Positions 1 through 10,621 of a DNA stretch of 64,000 bases are shown here, in pieces (positions within the stretch are counted from its first letter, which is position 1; every line of letters begins with the position of its first letter). The notes below the pieces were generated by a model. It saw nothing but the letters and a program-made list of their open reading frames with translations. It was not told where the DNA came from and searched no databases. Source of the stretch: Trichostrongylus colubriformis (taxonomy: Eukaryota; Nematoda; Chromadorea; Rhabditida; Trichostrongylidae); NCBI GenBank assembly GCA_963978905.1, contig OZ022256.1, forward strand, positions 5,749,501 through 5,813,500, read 5' to 3'. The translations under genes were made by a program, and so were the position numbers.

Positions 1-143
1 AGACCGAGTAAAAGTGAAAAGAGAACTAATTCTAAAAGTTTACGATACAGCGCTCGACGCAGCTCATTAATGTGGGTAAAAGAACAAGAAAGTTAAACGG
101 GAAAGGGCAATCAGAAAAATTGAGCCGAAATCGTAACTCCCAC

Positions 144-476
144 CTCACGGGACTTATAATACTTGAAGATGTCGAAAGCAAATTCAGAAACGTTTGCAAT
201 GTCTGGACCACTCTCTGCATCGTAGTCATAAGCAGGACATGGATCCGGATCAACTTCAAGTTGAAGACTTTCGCTGAAAGCTCATAGCGTTTGAGGAAAT
301 AATTATTTAGCCACTTACAACTCTACACTACCTAACAAAAATGCACACCTTTCAATGTCCTCCTTTATAGAATTTAGGGAGGACTCTGACTGGCTCTTAG
401 AACGACGGGAACTTCGACGGTTTTCCTTTGTTAAGTGAAGTTTTTTGGATGAATCGATCACAACGTTGGAAATTGC
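144..476 (-). CDS. B-type cyclin, two internal exons (partial, runs off left edge)
   Basis: Two minus-strand exons are proposed, 349-476 and 144-273. Each starts after TTTCAG and ends at a GT donor (GTGTGC and GTGGGA). The phases match: the first exon leaves two bases and the second supplies one. The first exon encodes a basic, serine-rich stretch (KENRRSSRRSKSQSESS). The second encodes an acidic linker (PCPAYDYDAESG) followed by NVSEFAFDIFKYYKSRE, which matches the start of the cyclin box of B-type cyclins (pattern xxxSEYxxDIFxYxxxRE). B cyclins bind and activate CDK1 at mitosis. The rest of the cyclin box must lie left of the window. The amino-terminal exons carrying a destruction box should lie to the right, but I could not place them. 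The family call rests on the pattern of the box start. The exact B subtype is not determined. Confidence 0.62.
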
Positions 477-3176
477 CTGAAACGAACCCACTCATCCGAT
501 TGTTATTGACAGAGATGAGAGAGGATTTATGACGTAATAAGGGTCATGAGAAGAATTTCGGCAGAAACCCTCGCGGAGAAAGTTGTCTGAGTTACATTGA
601 AGCTAAGCTGTGAACAACCATATAAGAGTAGACAGTTCCATGGACTACTTGTATGTCAAGGCATTTCACTCCACCCAAACTGGGGACGCCAGCACCCATG
701 CTCCTTCTATTACCGCACATTCAAAAATGCCTACGCCATATTATTGCACTGCAAAGATCTATTTGAACCCCTTCACATAGTTGCTTGCAGGTCTGTCCTG
801 TAGTGATCTAAAGAAGATCGGTTTAGTTCAGCTCCAGCTACTTTCAACTAGCAATGATGCCATTTATGTGCTTACGTAGATGTCACACAACTTCGCAAAA
901 TCCCAGGTCGTGCAAACTAGTACCCTAACCCGGTACACTTTGCCTCTTGTGAATGGGTCACACCTGTCTCTTGTCTCATACTGATACTTTAGCCAGAAAA
1001 TCGATATAACGTGGTATCACCCAAGTCACCCAGCTGCAGCAGTCATGTGAGCAGAGATTTTGAATGAAGGCTTTTTTCCCATAACGGCTCACAACGGCCG
1101 GTACCGCTACCAAACGGCACTATGGAAAAATACCTCGAAGCAGATGGTTATAAAAACATTGACTGCCAATGCTACTTTTTGCTCGAAGGAATTCCGATGA
1201 TACGAAGATGACTTCCACAAGACAGCGACGCCAGATTACAACACTCTGGTGTGCGAGTATTAACGCGATCAATAGTGACCACTAACCCTGCTGAGGTCAG
1301 CGAAGGCAGGTCGTTTCGGCTTTGGCTCAAACGTATTGTCACCGGTTTGAATCGACTGTTTCTTGCCACGTTTCACATCTCCTGAAAGTGAACTTGATGA
1401 TGTCATCCGCTCTATGGCCGTGTAGATGACAATGCATAACTTCCTCAAACACAACCTTAAAATACCTTCACATGCGACTGCTAGGCATAGTTCGTTTACC
1501 TTGATTGTAGTAAGTTATGGTATGCCTAGCCATCACCATAACCCAACAACCTCCCATTAGAAGCAAGACTAATGTGCTGCTTAGGTTTTCTTTCGCATCT
1601 GAACTGAATGAACCGCAAAGGGCACCTGTCACTGACACGTGATCCTGTGCAGATACGCTTCTATCGGTATCCCTCCCTGGACAATTGGTACGAGTCGGCT
1701 CAGCCTGTGGACAACCGACGTTCTTTGACATTAAGAATGAGGGTCACACACTCGTTCGAGGTGCTTGGCCCAAGTTTCAAGAATATGTGAGCCGAAATGG
1801 TCCATACATTCCGGCACTCTTTCCTTTCCTACGTTAAGTAAATTCACACTTTCAATTGATTCATTGCCCATAAACACTTTTCTGTATCATCTCCTTCATT
1901 CGCTGGTTTCGACTGTGTTGGGACGTGGATTTAGATTTCATTGTCCTGAGATGTGACCCCTTCACAAATCCAAGTAACGCAGAGGCAAACTTGTTGTTAA
2001 GTAAAAATTTGAATCAAAGAAGCGGATTTTCTCAGAGGCACAAGAATAAGAAATGAACCACCCAAGCGGATGCTACAGAACATTTGCATTCCTCACTGAA
2101 ACTCTCGAATTGCATTCCATAAGATGCTCTGACGGTGAGCAATTCAACACTATGTTCCGGCCATAAAGGGGCGTTATGCAATGAAAGATGGCATCTTATA
2201 AAAAGTTGCATACCTAAGCGCATTTATAGGATATCTGAGGGCTCAATCTGCACATCCAGGCATATATTTTTGTCTGAGCCTTACTGAAGGAAGAGCTTTA
2301 GTGAAGGAAAGGGGTCCTTTACTCTCTCAAGGTTTAATCGAAAATAACTCCCTCAATCGGATACCCCCCCCCCCCCTCCCCTCATTGCGATAGCACACAG
2401 AAGGGTTTTACCAACTCTGCGAGTTGAAAAACAATCCCTGAACCTTTCCACGTCCAAGATAGCTTCACTTCGATTCTCTGCCAGCATTCCAATTGGCATT
2501 TTCTCAAATAATTCAGATTACAAAGCTAAGAGAGCAACTTTGTGAAGTTCTCACATCCAGCTAAAAGTATTTCAAAGACAAAAATTAGTCGAGTTCAAGT
2601 GAGAGGTACCTGGTTTCTGATTATTGATGATATTCGTACTGTTGTTATTCCTGCTCCGTAGCATCATCCTGTTGAAACCCCGGCCGACAAATCTTGCTGG
2701 TTAGCTAAGGTTAGTGAGCTGACACGACCGAGGTTAACGACAACAAAACTGAAATTCTTGGTAGTGAAAAACTCAGATTCTTCAAATCCACAAGAAATCG
2801 TACGACAGAAATCCGCTGCTCAAAGTGTAAATGCTATTAGAATGGCACAAATGAACCCCAAAACCACTAGATGGAATCAAGGACAAAGTGGCTGATGAAC
2901 CCTCATCGCCTTCAACATTGACAAACATCCGAACGGCGTGATCGAAAATTTTCAAATGGCGGGCACGCCACTTAGATCCGCAGAGGCATACGGTATTCGC
3001 GGCGCGAATAATAAATATTTGATTACAGCGCTCGACGGCTGACGAACGTGGATGGGGACCGCCCGGGTCAAAAGGTGTTGGCGGCGATCACCCGAGCCAA
3101 GCCGCGGCCAAGCTCTAAGCTGAAAGCTCGGAACACAGAATGGACTTCAACACTTTATTAAATTCCTCTCATGATT
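477..3176. other. No supported gene; upstream of cyclin exons
   Basis: This stretch holds only short chance reading frames. It could contain the missing first exons of the cyclin gene and their introns, but none was convincing. A run of 13 C followed by T and more C begins at 2364. The part around 2240-2400 resembles sequence near 26150-26250 and 28365-28400, so it is probably old dispersed repeat. Confidence 0.4.
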
Positions 3177-3452
3177 TCAAAGGTCTTTTACTGTAGGATT
3201 TCTGAACAAGGCAAGAAATACGTCTAGATGGAGGCTACTGTAGGTTGTCCAAGGTGTGTACATTGAGGCATAACGATCTGAGGCTGTTTTTGCCCTCTTC
3301 AAAGTTTGCTCTCTCGTGTTGTCAAAATCCGACCTGCTTTTTTCGTAGTAGAAGAGTCCCATGAAGGCATGTTCCTCTTTAAATTGGAGAACATTTGGTG
3401 ACCAGGATACCTCTTCATAAAACCAAAAATTCGAGGTTAGAAACTCGTGCAA
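3177..3452 (-). CDS. Unrecognised 91-residue open frame
   Basis: An open minus-strand frame of 91 residues with a fairly balanced, acidic and aromatic-rich composition (for example FKEEHAFMGLFYYEKSRSDF). I do not recognise a family. A GT donor-like site (GAAGAG followed by GTATCC) lies near its start, so it could be an exon rather than a complete gene, or simply chance. No repeat copy of it was noticed elsewhere in the window. Confidence 0.18.
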   Translation of the reverse strand: MHEFLTSNFWFYEEVSWSPNVLQFKEEHAFMGLFYYEKSRSDFDNTREQTLKRAKTASDRYASMYTPWTTYSSLHLDVFLALFRNPTVKDL

Positions 3453-3606
3453 TACCGTGTGTTACACGCGATACGTAATGAGCCAAGCTGAAAGTGTACA
3501 ATTTTCCTGAGTACTCCTAAGCTTTCAAGACAGCAGACACTCGAGCGATTCAAAGCAAGAACAGTACGGTTTCGTAGGGTGGAATTGTTCTATAGAGGAC
3601 ATCCAT

Positions 3607-4199
3607 CCCTACTATATATAAAACGCTTCACTTGTTGTCTGCCCGCCGTCCGTCTTGTCCCTCTGTCTGTCACGAAATTAGGCATAATATGAACAATCTG
3701 TAGAGATGGGGACAGTTAGGGATATGGGTAGGGCATAGGAGAAGAAGTAAGGAGCACACATAAACCAAGTTAAGCTCCGCCCACGGTGGGCGGAGCGTGC
3801 ACAGAACGTGCATTTTCGGTCCTCGGATCGAAAATTGTTTGTGTGAAACTGGTTCAAACGTGAGGGGGGAATGCGCTAATCTCAGCCATAAGTCTCTGAA
3901 GGTCATGAAAGAGGCCTGGGCACAGTTAGCGGAGCGTACCCCGAATGGGCGGTCTGTACAACAAAGGTTTATAACTCGGTCCCAACGCATCCTAGAAACC
4001 AGGAAAAATCGGTAGAAACGACCTACGTCGAAGCCATCTCGGATATACTTGAAGCGAGCAGGGGCCCTCCCAAAGTGGGTGGAGCGTGACGTGATACTAG
4101 GTGCAAAGCAAATTTATAGAAAAAACAATTCCGATCGACCCACTGGCGCTCGTGATGGCACGCTCGCAGTAATGTGCACTAGCCCATCATGTGAATATA
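3607..4199. repeat. Dispersed repeat with Helitron-like end
   Basis: The stretch starts TCCCTACTATATATAA at 3607 and continues with a GTCTGT-rich segment and CACGAAAT near 3670. In inverted form the same arrangement occurs at the centre of the large palindrome at 39970-40060. It continues with an inverted GC-rich motif (CTCCGCCCAC/GTGGGCGGAG at 3776-3795) that recurs in the minisatellite around 44280-44640. A TC...CTACTA start is typical of Helitron 5-prime ends, but no CTRR hairpin end was identified. The class is therefore an inference. Confidence 0.35.
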
Positions 4200-5395
4200 T
4201 TAGGTTGTCCCAAAAGTCTTGTAGGATTTTTTCGATCATCACTTTTTATTATTTTTTCTTCCAACAAACAACAATCAGGCAACAAAGTATTCACCATTGT
4301 TATCGATAACACTCTGCCACCTCATAGGTAAATCGTTGATTCCCTCCTCCCAGAACTCTGGGTTCTGAGAGTCGAAAAGTCAGCGATCGCCTCTGCAAGC
4401 AAGTCATAACCAACGAATTTCCTCTTGGCCAGGAAGGACTCAAGAGGATGGCTAAGATGATGGTCAGAAAGGCAATGCCTGGTGAGTATGGCAAGTGGGG
4501 CAGCCCATCTTAGCCGGGCTCCTGTAGCTTGGCCTGGGTAGACTTCGCAACGTATGGGTGGGCGTTGTCATGAGAGAGGGTGACCGCAGACTTTCTCAAG
4601 CGCTTTTCTCGAATAGCGACGGCGATCTGCTGGAGCTGGTGGATGTATACGGAAGCGGATACGGTCTCGCCTTGTGCCAGCACCTCTTGGAAAAGCATTC
4701 CTCCCGCGTCCAGAAGCAGCAGAGTGGAATCTTCTTCGGATGGAGGTGGGACATGGGCTGCGCTGGCTGCTGGCGTCACGTAGCAGCCAAAAGGCGTGGG
4801 GTGCTTTGGTATCGTACATGTCCCAGCTTTCATCGCCCGTAGCCAGATAGATGAGAAAGTCGTTGCGATGCGGATAGAGCAGCAGCGACTGACAGATGCT
4901 CTCAGAAGCACTTTCGTGAGCATCCGTCAGGGCATGAGGTCCATCGTGACAGCACCTTCCGATAGCCGGGCTCGTGGAGGCGACGATTTACGATTATGGG
5001 TGCTTGCCCATTCCTCACCGCCAGCTTGCGCATGGTAGTTTCAGGATCGGCGAGAACAGCAGAGAGCAGCGTGTCGTCGTCGAATGCGTGTGGGCGTCCC
5101 GTGCGTGCTTGTCTTCCTTGTCAATCTCGCCGTTGCTTAAGCTTATGATGGAGTGGCAAGCTTCCGTCGCTTTGGTGCCGCAAGGCTACTCATAGTAGAT
5201 GACACCACGTGTTGGGTGGGTATCGACTATGGGCACTGTAGCTCTCTCCACGGAAACTGGTGGGTCAATATATATTTTACTAGAAAGCTTAGAGAACGTT
5301 CTACCATATTCTTGAACCGCCTAGACCTGCCTCGAAGTAAACAAGAGTTATTGATTTTTTTGGGAAAATCCTACAAGACTTTTGGGACAACCTAA
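4200..5395 (-). mobile_element. Mariner-family transposon, decayed transposase (copy 1)
   Basis: Inverted termini of about 31 bp starting TTAGGTTGTCCCAAAAGTC flank the element. A TA lies outside each end (4198-4199 and 5396-5397), as expected for Tc1/mariner insertion. The transposase is on the minus strand. Visible parts in order are SNGEIDKEDK and DDDTLLSAVLADPETT (helix-turn-helix half), YLATGDESW (first catalytic Asp region, about 4830-4870), and SHDNAHPYVAKSTQAKL (second Asp region, about 4520-4580). These parts fall in different frames and the third Asp region is not intact, so this copy cannot encode a functional enzyme. The sequence type is close to mariners known from hookworms such as bandit, though the exact family needs alignment. 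Confidence 0.85.
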
Positions 5396-5600
5396 TATTT
5401 TTTGATCTCTATGGTAGACGAAAAGAGGTGATGCTGAAGGTGCGATTTCCCTCTCCAATCATTTCATTTCTAAAGCTCATAAATATTAAATAAACAAAGA
5501 ATTCGAAAGCAAGTAGTACCATTCTGTAGAGCAGAAGAAGTTCAATCGAATACAATTATAAACGTTGTCGAAAGTTGAATAGAACGTAATAAAACACAGG
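5396..5600. repeat. Single diverged unit of the 61-62 kb palindrome family
   Basis: The order of words here matches one unit of the right arm of the palindrome at 61330-62710. In turn there is a segment ending in TTTCATTTC, then AAAGCTCATAAA, then TTCTGTAGAGCAGAA, then a CTATCG-like motif, then GTCGAAAG. The match begins directly after the mariner copy at 4200-5395. It is a lone, degraded unit with no inverted partner nearby. Confidence 0.5.
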
Positions 5601-7200
5601 GAATAATAAGGGGCACGAACTTATTGCAGAAACCGCGGGATAAGAGCTACAGACCATGCTTGCTCCCTTTGTACGCCAAAGTCGAAGGCGAGAAGAGGAC
5701 TTACTGAATTAATCCGTTCAGGATACGCCAGTGTTTGTATTCATTCGGGGCCCAGACCTCAAATGGGCACATCTGCTGTTCCGAGCAGAGTCGTACGTTA
5801 TGATGGGGAAAATTTATGAAAAATATGAATTCCACGAGCTGTTCCCAAACCAACAACACCAACAGACCTTCCTTCCTAGCTTCATTGGTGATGTCGCTAA
5901 AGCGTACTCTTTACTTCCTTGAAAAATAGCCAAACAATGCATTGTATTGCTACAAAGTACGGTATGAAATCGATAAAGGATCTTCTTTGAAAATTCTTTG
6001 AAACCCATCTCATAAACCTAAAAGAGAAGTGGTCGATGCGTTTTACTCATGGATTCTCCCCCAAATAGGACATTCCGTTTTCCAACTCAACTCAGAATGC
6101 GAACCCTCCCGCCCCCATTGAAATTCCTTATCCCGTGCTTGATCCTGGTGTCGAGCGCAGGATATTTAGATGATAAACTAAACTCACGGTATTCGCTACC
6201 GAAAACCTAATGATTTTCTACGGTTAAAGCCAATCCTCACTCGCTGAAAGGATCAGAGATAGCTGATCACAATCCCCTTTTTGGAAAAAAATATAAAAAT
6301 TTGTGTGGAGGATGCCAAATCTGAAGAATGTAAATGGAAATCGGAAAAGGAGAGCGCTATCATGAACATCTCATGAAGAAGGACAGTACGAGCGAGCCGC
6401 ACGACGACGAGAGTCTCAAATGAGCGGATAGGTCGATGCTGTTACTTGGAGATATTAGTAAATGCTTAGCTACAGCAAATAGCCCTCACTCATAGAGCAA
6501 CCATTCATGGATGGGAGGTGCAAAATGAAAGATTGCCATCGATGTAACCAACGGCGAAGGCCTCGGTGAAGGCTTTGATTGTTTGGGGATTTCTCTAAGC
6601 ACCTGACAACGTCTCACATCAAACTAATGCGAACACTTTTCCGTTAAAATTTAAGGTGACTCTGAGGTTCTTATCTTAATCGGAATGTTAAACAAATTTC
6701 CTTTTCATTAACAAGTTAATATATAAAAATATATTTACATCTTCAATATTGTTTTTCCCACTTCTTTTACTGATGAGCACCTTGCGAAACGGAAACCAAA
6801 CTAATTCTTTGTCACAAGCAAGTATTTGTTATAGTTATAACAAATAATCATCTACGCTCACTTTGAAACAAATATAATTGAAAGTAAATGTCCAAATGTG
6901 GACCTACGTGGGTTAAAGAGGGCTTTCACACTAATTTCATTTTATATCAGTCAGGAAAACAGCTTAACCATATATTATGCACCGTCCATTCAGTTCTCAT
7001 TCAGACTTGGCTAGGCCACAGTTACACGTTTGGAACTATTTTAGTTTCTTGGAGTACGTGTAAAAATGGAATATTTTCTACTAATTCCCTCAATTTCGCG
7101 AAAACGCAAGGATGCAGAACCGCAAATCGCAAATACCGCAACGCTGAAGCATGCGAGACGTCTGCTACTACATTAAGGAAAGTGGTGAAGAGCAAAGTCA
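5601..7200. other. No supported gene
   Basis: AT-rich DNA with only short open frames on either strand. No protein family, repeat copy or RNA gene was recognised. Confidence 0.4.
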
Positions 7201-7374
7201 GGCCGCGTTCATTCCTTGCGCCGGCATTGCGTGGCTGCGTTAATAGGCAGCGAGGCAGAGTTGCACGCGAGAGGCGCAGATAAGCGGCAGACAGCGAGAC
7301 AGAGTGGCACATGCAGAGGCGCAGAGCCACGCAGCTACTCCTTGCCGTCGGCACCGCAAAGTATGAACACGGCC
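7201..7374. mobile_element. Short MITE, GGCCGCGTTCAT family (copy 1)
   Basis: A 174-bp unit with imperfect inverted ends: GGCCGCGTTCATTCCTTGCG on the left and CGCAAAGTATGAACACGGCC on the right. The interior contains the motif CAGCGAGACAGAG with inverted relatives. The same ends and interior occur at 10454-10621. No transposase is encoded and no clear target duplication was seen. The 131-residue open frame that overlaps it from 6888 is explained by this repeat. Confidence 0.6.
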
Positions 7375-8420
7375 TTACAGTGTGGAGGGAAAAAAGTTCA
7401 TAGAAGGATCAACTATGATGCGAAGTGATCGACCGCGTGGCAGCCCCACTCTTCGTGGCTTCGCATTGCGATGCGATTACTCGATTTTGTGGATTTTTTT
7501 TTGCAAAAATCGTTTAAGTTTTGCAGGCATTTCTGAATTACCTGTATTGGTGCTTTGATCATTCGTGAGTTTGCGGCCACACACTCCACAACCTATCGTC
7601 ATGATGGAGCCATTCAAATGTTACTGGATGCATACAACAGCTAGCCAATAACACAACAGTAAGATCAGCGAAAAAGAGACTGATGAGAAGCTGTTTATTT
7701 ATTTATCATAAACATGGTCATAAAAAGTATAAATATGTATGTTAGCTTGTTCACAAATTCTGAAGAAATGGAAGTTGTGTGTGTGCAGTGGTAGAGTATG
7801 GATAAAATGATGTGGACGTGACAAAATGCTGGGGATACATATAATTAGGATACGATAGTTGATTATGCGACGAAGAATCTTGAGAGGGAGCATTCGTATG
7901 CGTGGACACCGAATCGACAGCTCTAAATTGAAGACATAACTCAAAAAATAAAATTCAGTCATATTTTGATAGATGTAAGATCGTTTCTCGGAAAGGGCGC
8001 ATTATCGGCTCTATTTTCCTTTCCTTCCGCAAGTGTTCTTTAATGGGCAATCAAGTAGGACCTTCATCAAAAACTCCTTGATTAATGCTTTACCGTAATC
8101 ATGGTATTTCCTTCAATTCCGTACATATAAGGACGAGTTGGACATAAAAAGCATACGATTTGACCCTCAAGCCACGAAAGAGTGTAGTATGTAATATAGC
8201 GCCATATTCCATCTGTCCAGAATCATTGGTTTGCAGAAATGAAAAGCTGTTCTATCGGGAAAATCGGTCCCAATCAAAGGTCTTTGTGGGCGAATGGAAA
8301 GGTAAAGCCAAGGTTCGAGAAACTTAGTTCAATCAATTTCAGGTCACCATATTATTGTAATATTTGTTTTTTTGCCAAATATCAGCTTGTGTCGAGTAAT
8401 TTTGGTGGAGAGGGAAAAAC
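7375..8420. other. No supported gene; 3-prime flank of homeobox gene
   Basis: AT-rich sequence between a MITE and the last homeobox exon. It should contain the 3-prime untranslated region of the minus-strand homeobox gene just below 8421. I did not identify a clear polyadenylation signal position. Confidence 0.35.
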
Positions 8421-10078
8421 TCACTTTCCTGTATCACTGGTCGTCTTCTTTCTATTCTTAGTCCTACGGTTCTGGAACCACACTTTGACCTGAAACGGCT
8501 GATGCATAACTGCTTTTAAGCCATATTCAAACTGATTTGCTAAGATCTAGCTAGTGTGAGGAAGAACACTGACCTGGGTATCAGTGAGGGCAAGTCGTGC
8601 AGCCAACGCCATTCTAGCCTCTCCTGTTAGATAGCCGTTTTCCTGGAAGGCCTCTTCAAGCAAGCCGAGCTGTTTCTCGGAAAAAGTAGTGCGTGGACGT
8701 TTTGGACGTTCAAGGTCGAGTTTCATGGGGAACTGTAGCGTTCTCTCTTCACCATTTGCTCCTGAATGATGTATACGGCTTTTTAATATGATATATTGAA
8801 ATTGTTGTAGGTCAAAGTGCTGGACGTTGATCAATCTCCTTTCGGATGTGCCGAGCATGTACAATGGAGAGCTATTGTCGGGTTAATGTGGATCTGGTAG
8901 GGAGGGAGGGAGTTGGTGAGAAAGAAAGGTCCGTGAATGGGTTGCCCACTTCCCAAGCAGCAAATCCTTTGTTGCACATAGAAACCATCCCAAACCGGAT
9001 CCTCACTTTTTCGCGTGGAACTTTGCATGCCGCCCTTATTAAGCAAATGCAACATAGATATATAAATAACAGAGAAACACATTTTCCGTGTACAATTTCT
9101 TCAAGATAAGTGGAGGAAGGGGCTTTGGGATAGTTTCTATGTGCAAAAACGGCCACCTCCCGAACAGACCCAAATTGAACTGGCAATGACTCTCCGCTGT
9201 ACATGCTCGGTATGGGGGCTTTAACCAAGCCAACATTTCTCATCCCTCCTCGCGCGAGCATTTCAAGGAATGGTGATCCAGTGATTCTCAGAAGGTTTGA
9301 AATAATGTGTTCCACTGTTAGGGATCTGTCCAAGGCCCACCAGAGGTCCAGAATGGTATCTCAGCAATCGAAAGTTCTTTTCACCGTTTGATGCTTTCAG
9401 TATCTGGTCGATAGGATGTATGCTTCACTACAAGTCGTTTCAAGGAGAATCAATGCTATTCCATGCCACGAGACAACTACGATGAAGCCAAAATGTTTTT
9501 AAAATGTGTATTTTTGGCTCTAACCACTGGAGGCTCCAGTTGATGTGCTGAAGTGTCTTACTTCCAACTTCTGTTTTATGGATGAAAATTTGAAAAAAAG
9601 CTAATTGTTCCAAACCTACCCTTTATCCTGAGTACTTTAATATAATCAGACTTGTCAGACTGCATGGTGTGTGGATGTGTAAGTTCGCACTTCTTGGACA
9701 AGGTTTGAGCTGTAAATGGAGATAGATTACAGAAAGTTCTAAGCTCTGGAACATTTGAGAAAAAAGGTCGATTTGGATGTCCCTGTTTGGTTTTTCACTC
9801 TTAATTTTTCTTAGACAGTCCATTTCCATCTTGTGAGCAACGAGTGAGGAATGGGTGTGTGCACACATGACAGCGAATCGCGTGGCCGCCCGCGGCGAGC
9901 GGCGCGGCGGTTGCGGATGCCGGTGGCAGTGCATGGCAGCCGTCAAGTGAGGTAGTGTGGCAGGAGTGGAAGCGCAGACGTGACGCAGTCACGCTTGGCC
10001 GGCTCCCAAGGGCAATCGATACGGCGAGTCGTACTGGTGGCGCCGCGAGTGGAACACCGCGAAGCGATTCTCTGTCAT
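8421..10078 (-). CDS. ANTP-class homeodomain transcription factor
   Basis: The homeodomain is split over two well-supported exons, 8574-8761 and 8421-8489. The first encodes KRPRTTFSEKQLGLLEEAF and on to LTDTQ. The second encodes VKVWFQNRRTKNRKK and stops seven codons later. The intron lies between homeodomain positions 44 and 45. The key residues are present: Leu16, Phe20, Trp48, Phe49, Gln50 and Asn51. Gln50 and TDTQVKVWFQNRRTK indicate an NK/EMX/VAX-like ANTP-class protein that binds DNA in the nucleus; the exact orthologue is not settled. A likely first exon is 9993-10078 (MTENRFAVFHSRR...). Its ATG lies two bases after a TGTGTGCAG acceptor, and it ends at GTGACT with two spare bases. Linking exons are uncertain. 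A 38-bp segment (9385-9422, with PIDQIL) fits the phases but has a weak acceptor. Another candidate near 9300-9324 (LTVEHII, like an EH1 repressor motif) does not fit without a further exon. The MITE at 8851-9210 lies in an intron. Confidence 0.75.
8851..9210. mobile_element. Foldback MITE in homeobox intron
   Basis: A 360-bp unit with inverted ends CCGAGCATGT/ACATGCTCGG. There is a second inverted block: TTGCACATAGAAACCATCCC near 8972 against GGGATAGTTTCTATGTGCAA near 9127. The central segment 9008-9105 (TTTTTCGCGTGGAACTTTGC ... CATTTTCCGTGTACAATTTC) is clearly related to the outer arm of the TTAA foldback at 55796-56220. The two elements therefore share a module. It encodes no protein. The 153-residue open frame across it is an artefact of the repeat. 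Confidence 0.65.
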
Positions 10079-10453
10079 ATCTGCACACACCCGTGAGGAA
10101 TTATAGCGAACTGTGTTGAGCTCGAATGAAGTGACAAATTTCATAATATGAAATGCTCAAAATGTTTGAAGCTGTAGTTCGATAAGAGAAGAGTGACGGT
10201 GTCGAAGATTAGCAGGTGCGAGCAAATTACAAAGTTATAAAAAATAGACAGATGACATGCCTTCCATATTTATGCAAACAATAAATGAGGATTACCAGAA
10301 AAATCTCCTCATCGAACACAGCAGTATTAATTATGGACACCTTTTAAGGCCGATACGCAGTGATTCATGAAGTCCAGAAATGTTATCTGCAGTCTAGCAC
10401 ATAATCTGGTATACTGTTAGTGACTACCTGCTGTAAGTTGAAATGCCTATTTA

Positions 10454-10621
10454 GGCCGCGTTCATACGTTGCGGTGTTGGCGGCAGGGCGTAGCTGCGTG
10501 TCTCTACGTCTCCACCTATGCAACACTGTCTCGCTGCCTGCGTCGTCCCTGCACCTCCCCATGTCACACTGTCTCGCTGCCTGTGAAGGTAGCCCTGCCA
10601 TCGCAAAGTATAAACACGGTA
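10454..10621. mobile_element. Short MITE, GGCCGCGTTCAT family (copy 2)
   Basis: This unit starts GGCCGCGTTCATACGTTGCG and ends CGCAAAGTATAAACACGGT, forming inverted ends like the copy at 7201-7374. The interior repeats TGTCTCGCTGCCTG twice, about 40 bp apart. A further half-end (GGCTGCGTTCATACC) lies near 11912. It is non-coding. Confidence 0.6.

Noticed and set aside
6888..7283. 131-residue plus-strand frame
   Set aside because: Its second half is the MITE at 7201-7374. The first half has no recognisable content.
8872..9333. 153-residue minus-strand frame as an exon of the homeobox gene
   Set aside because: Most of it lies in the foldback MITE at 8851-9210. Only the first part (LTVEHII) lies outside, and it does not fit the exon phases directly.
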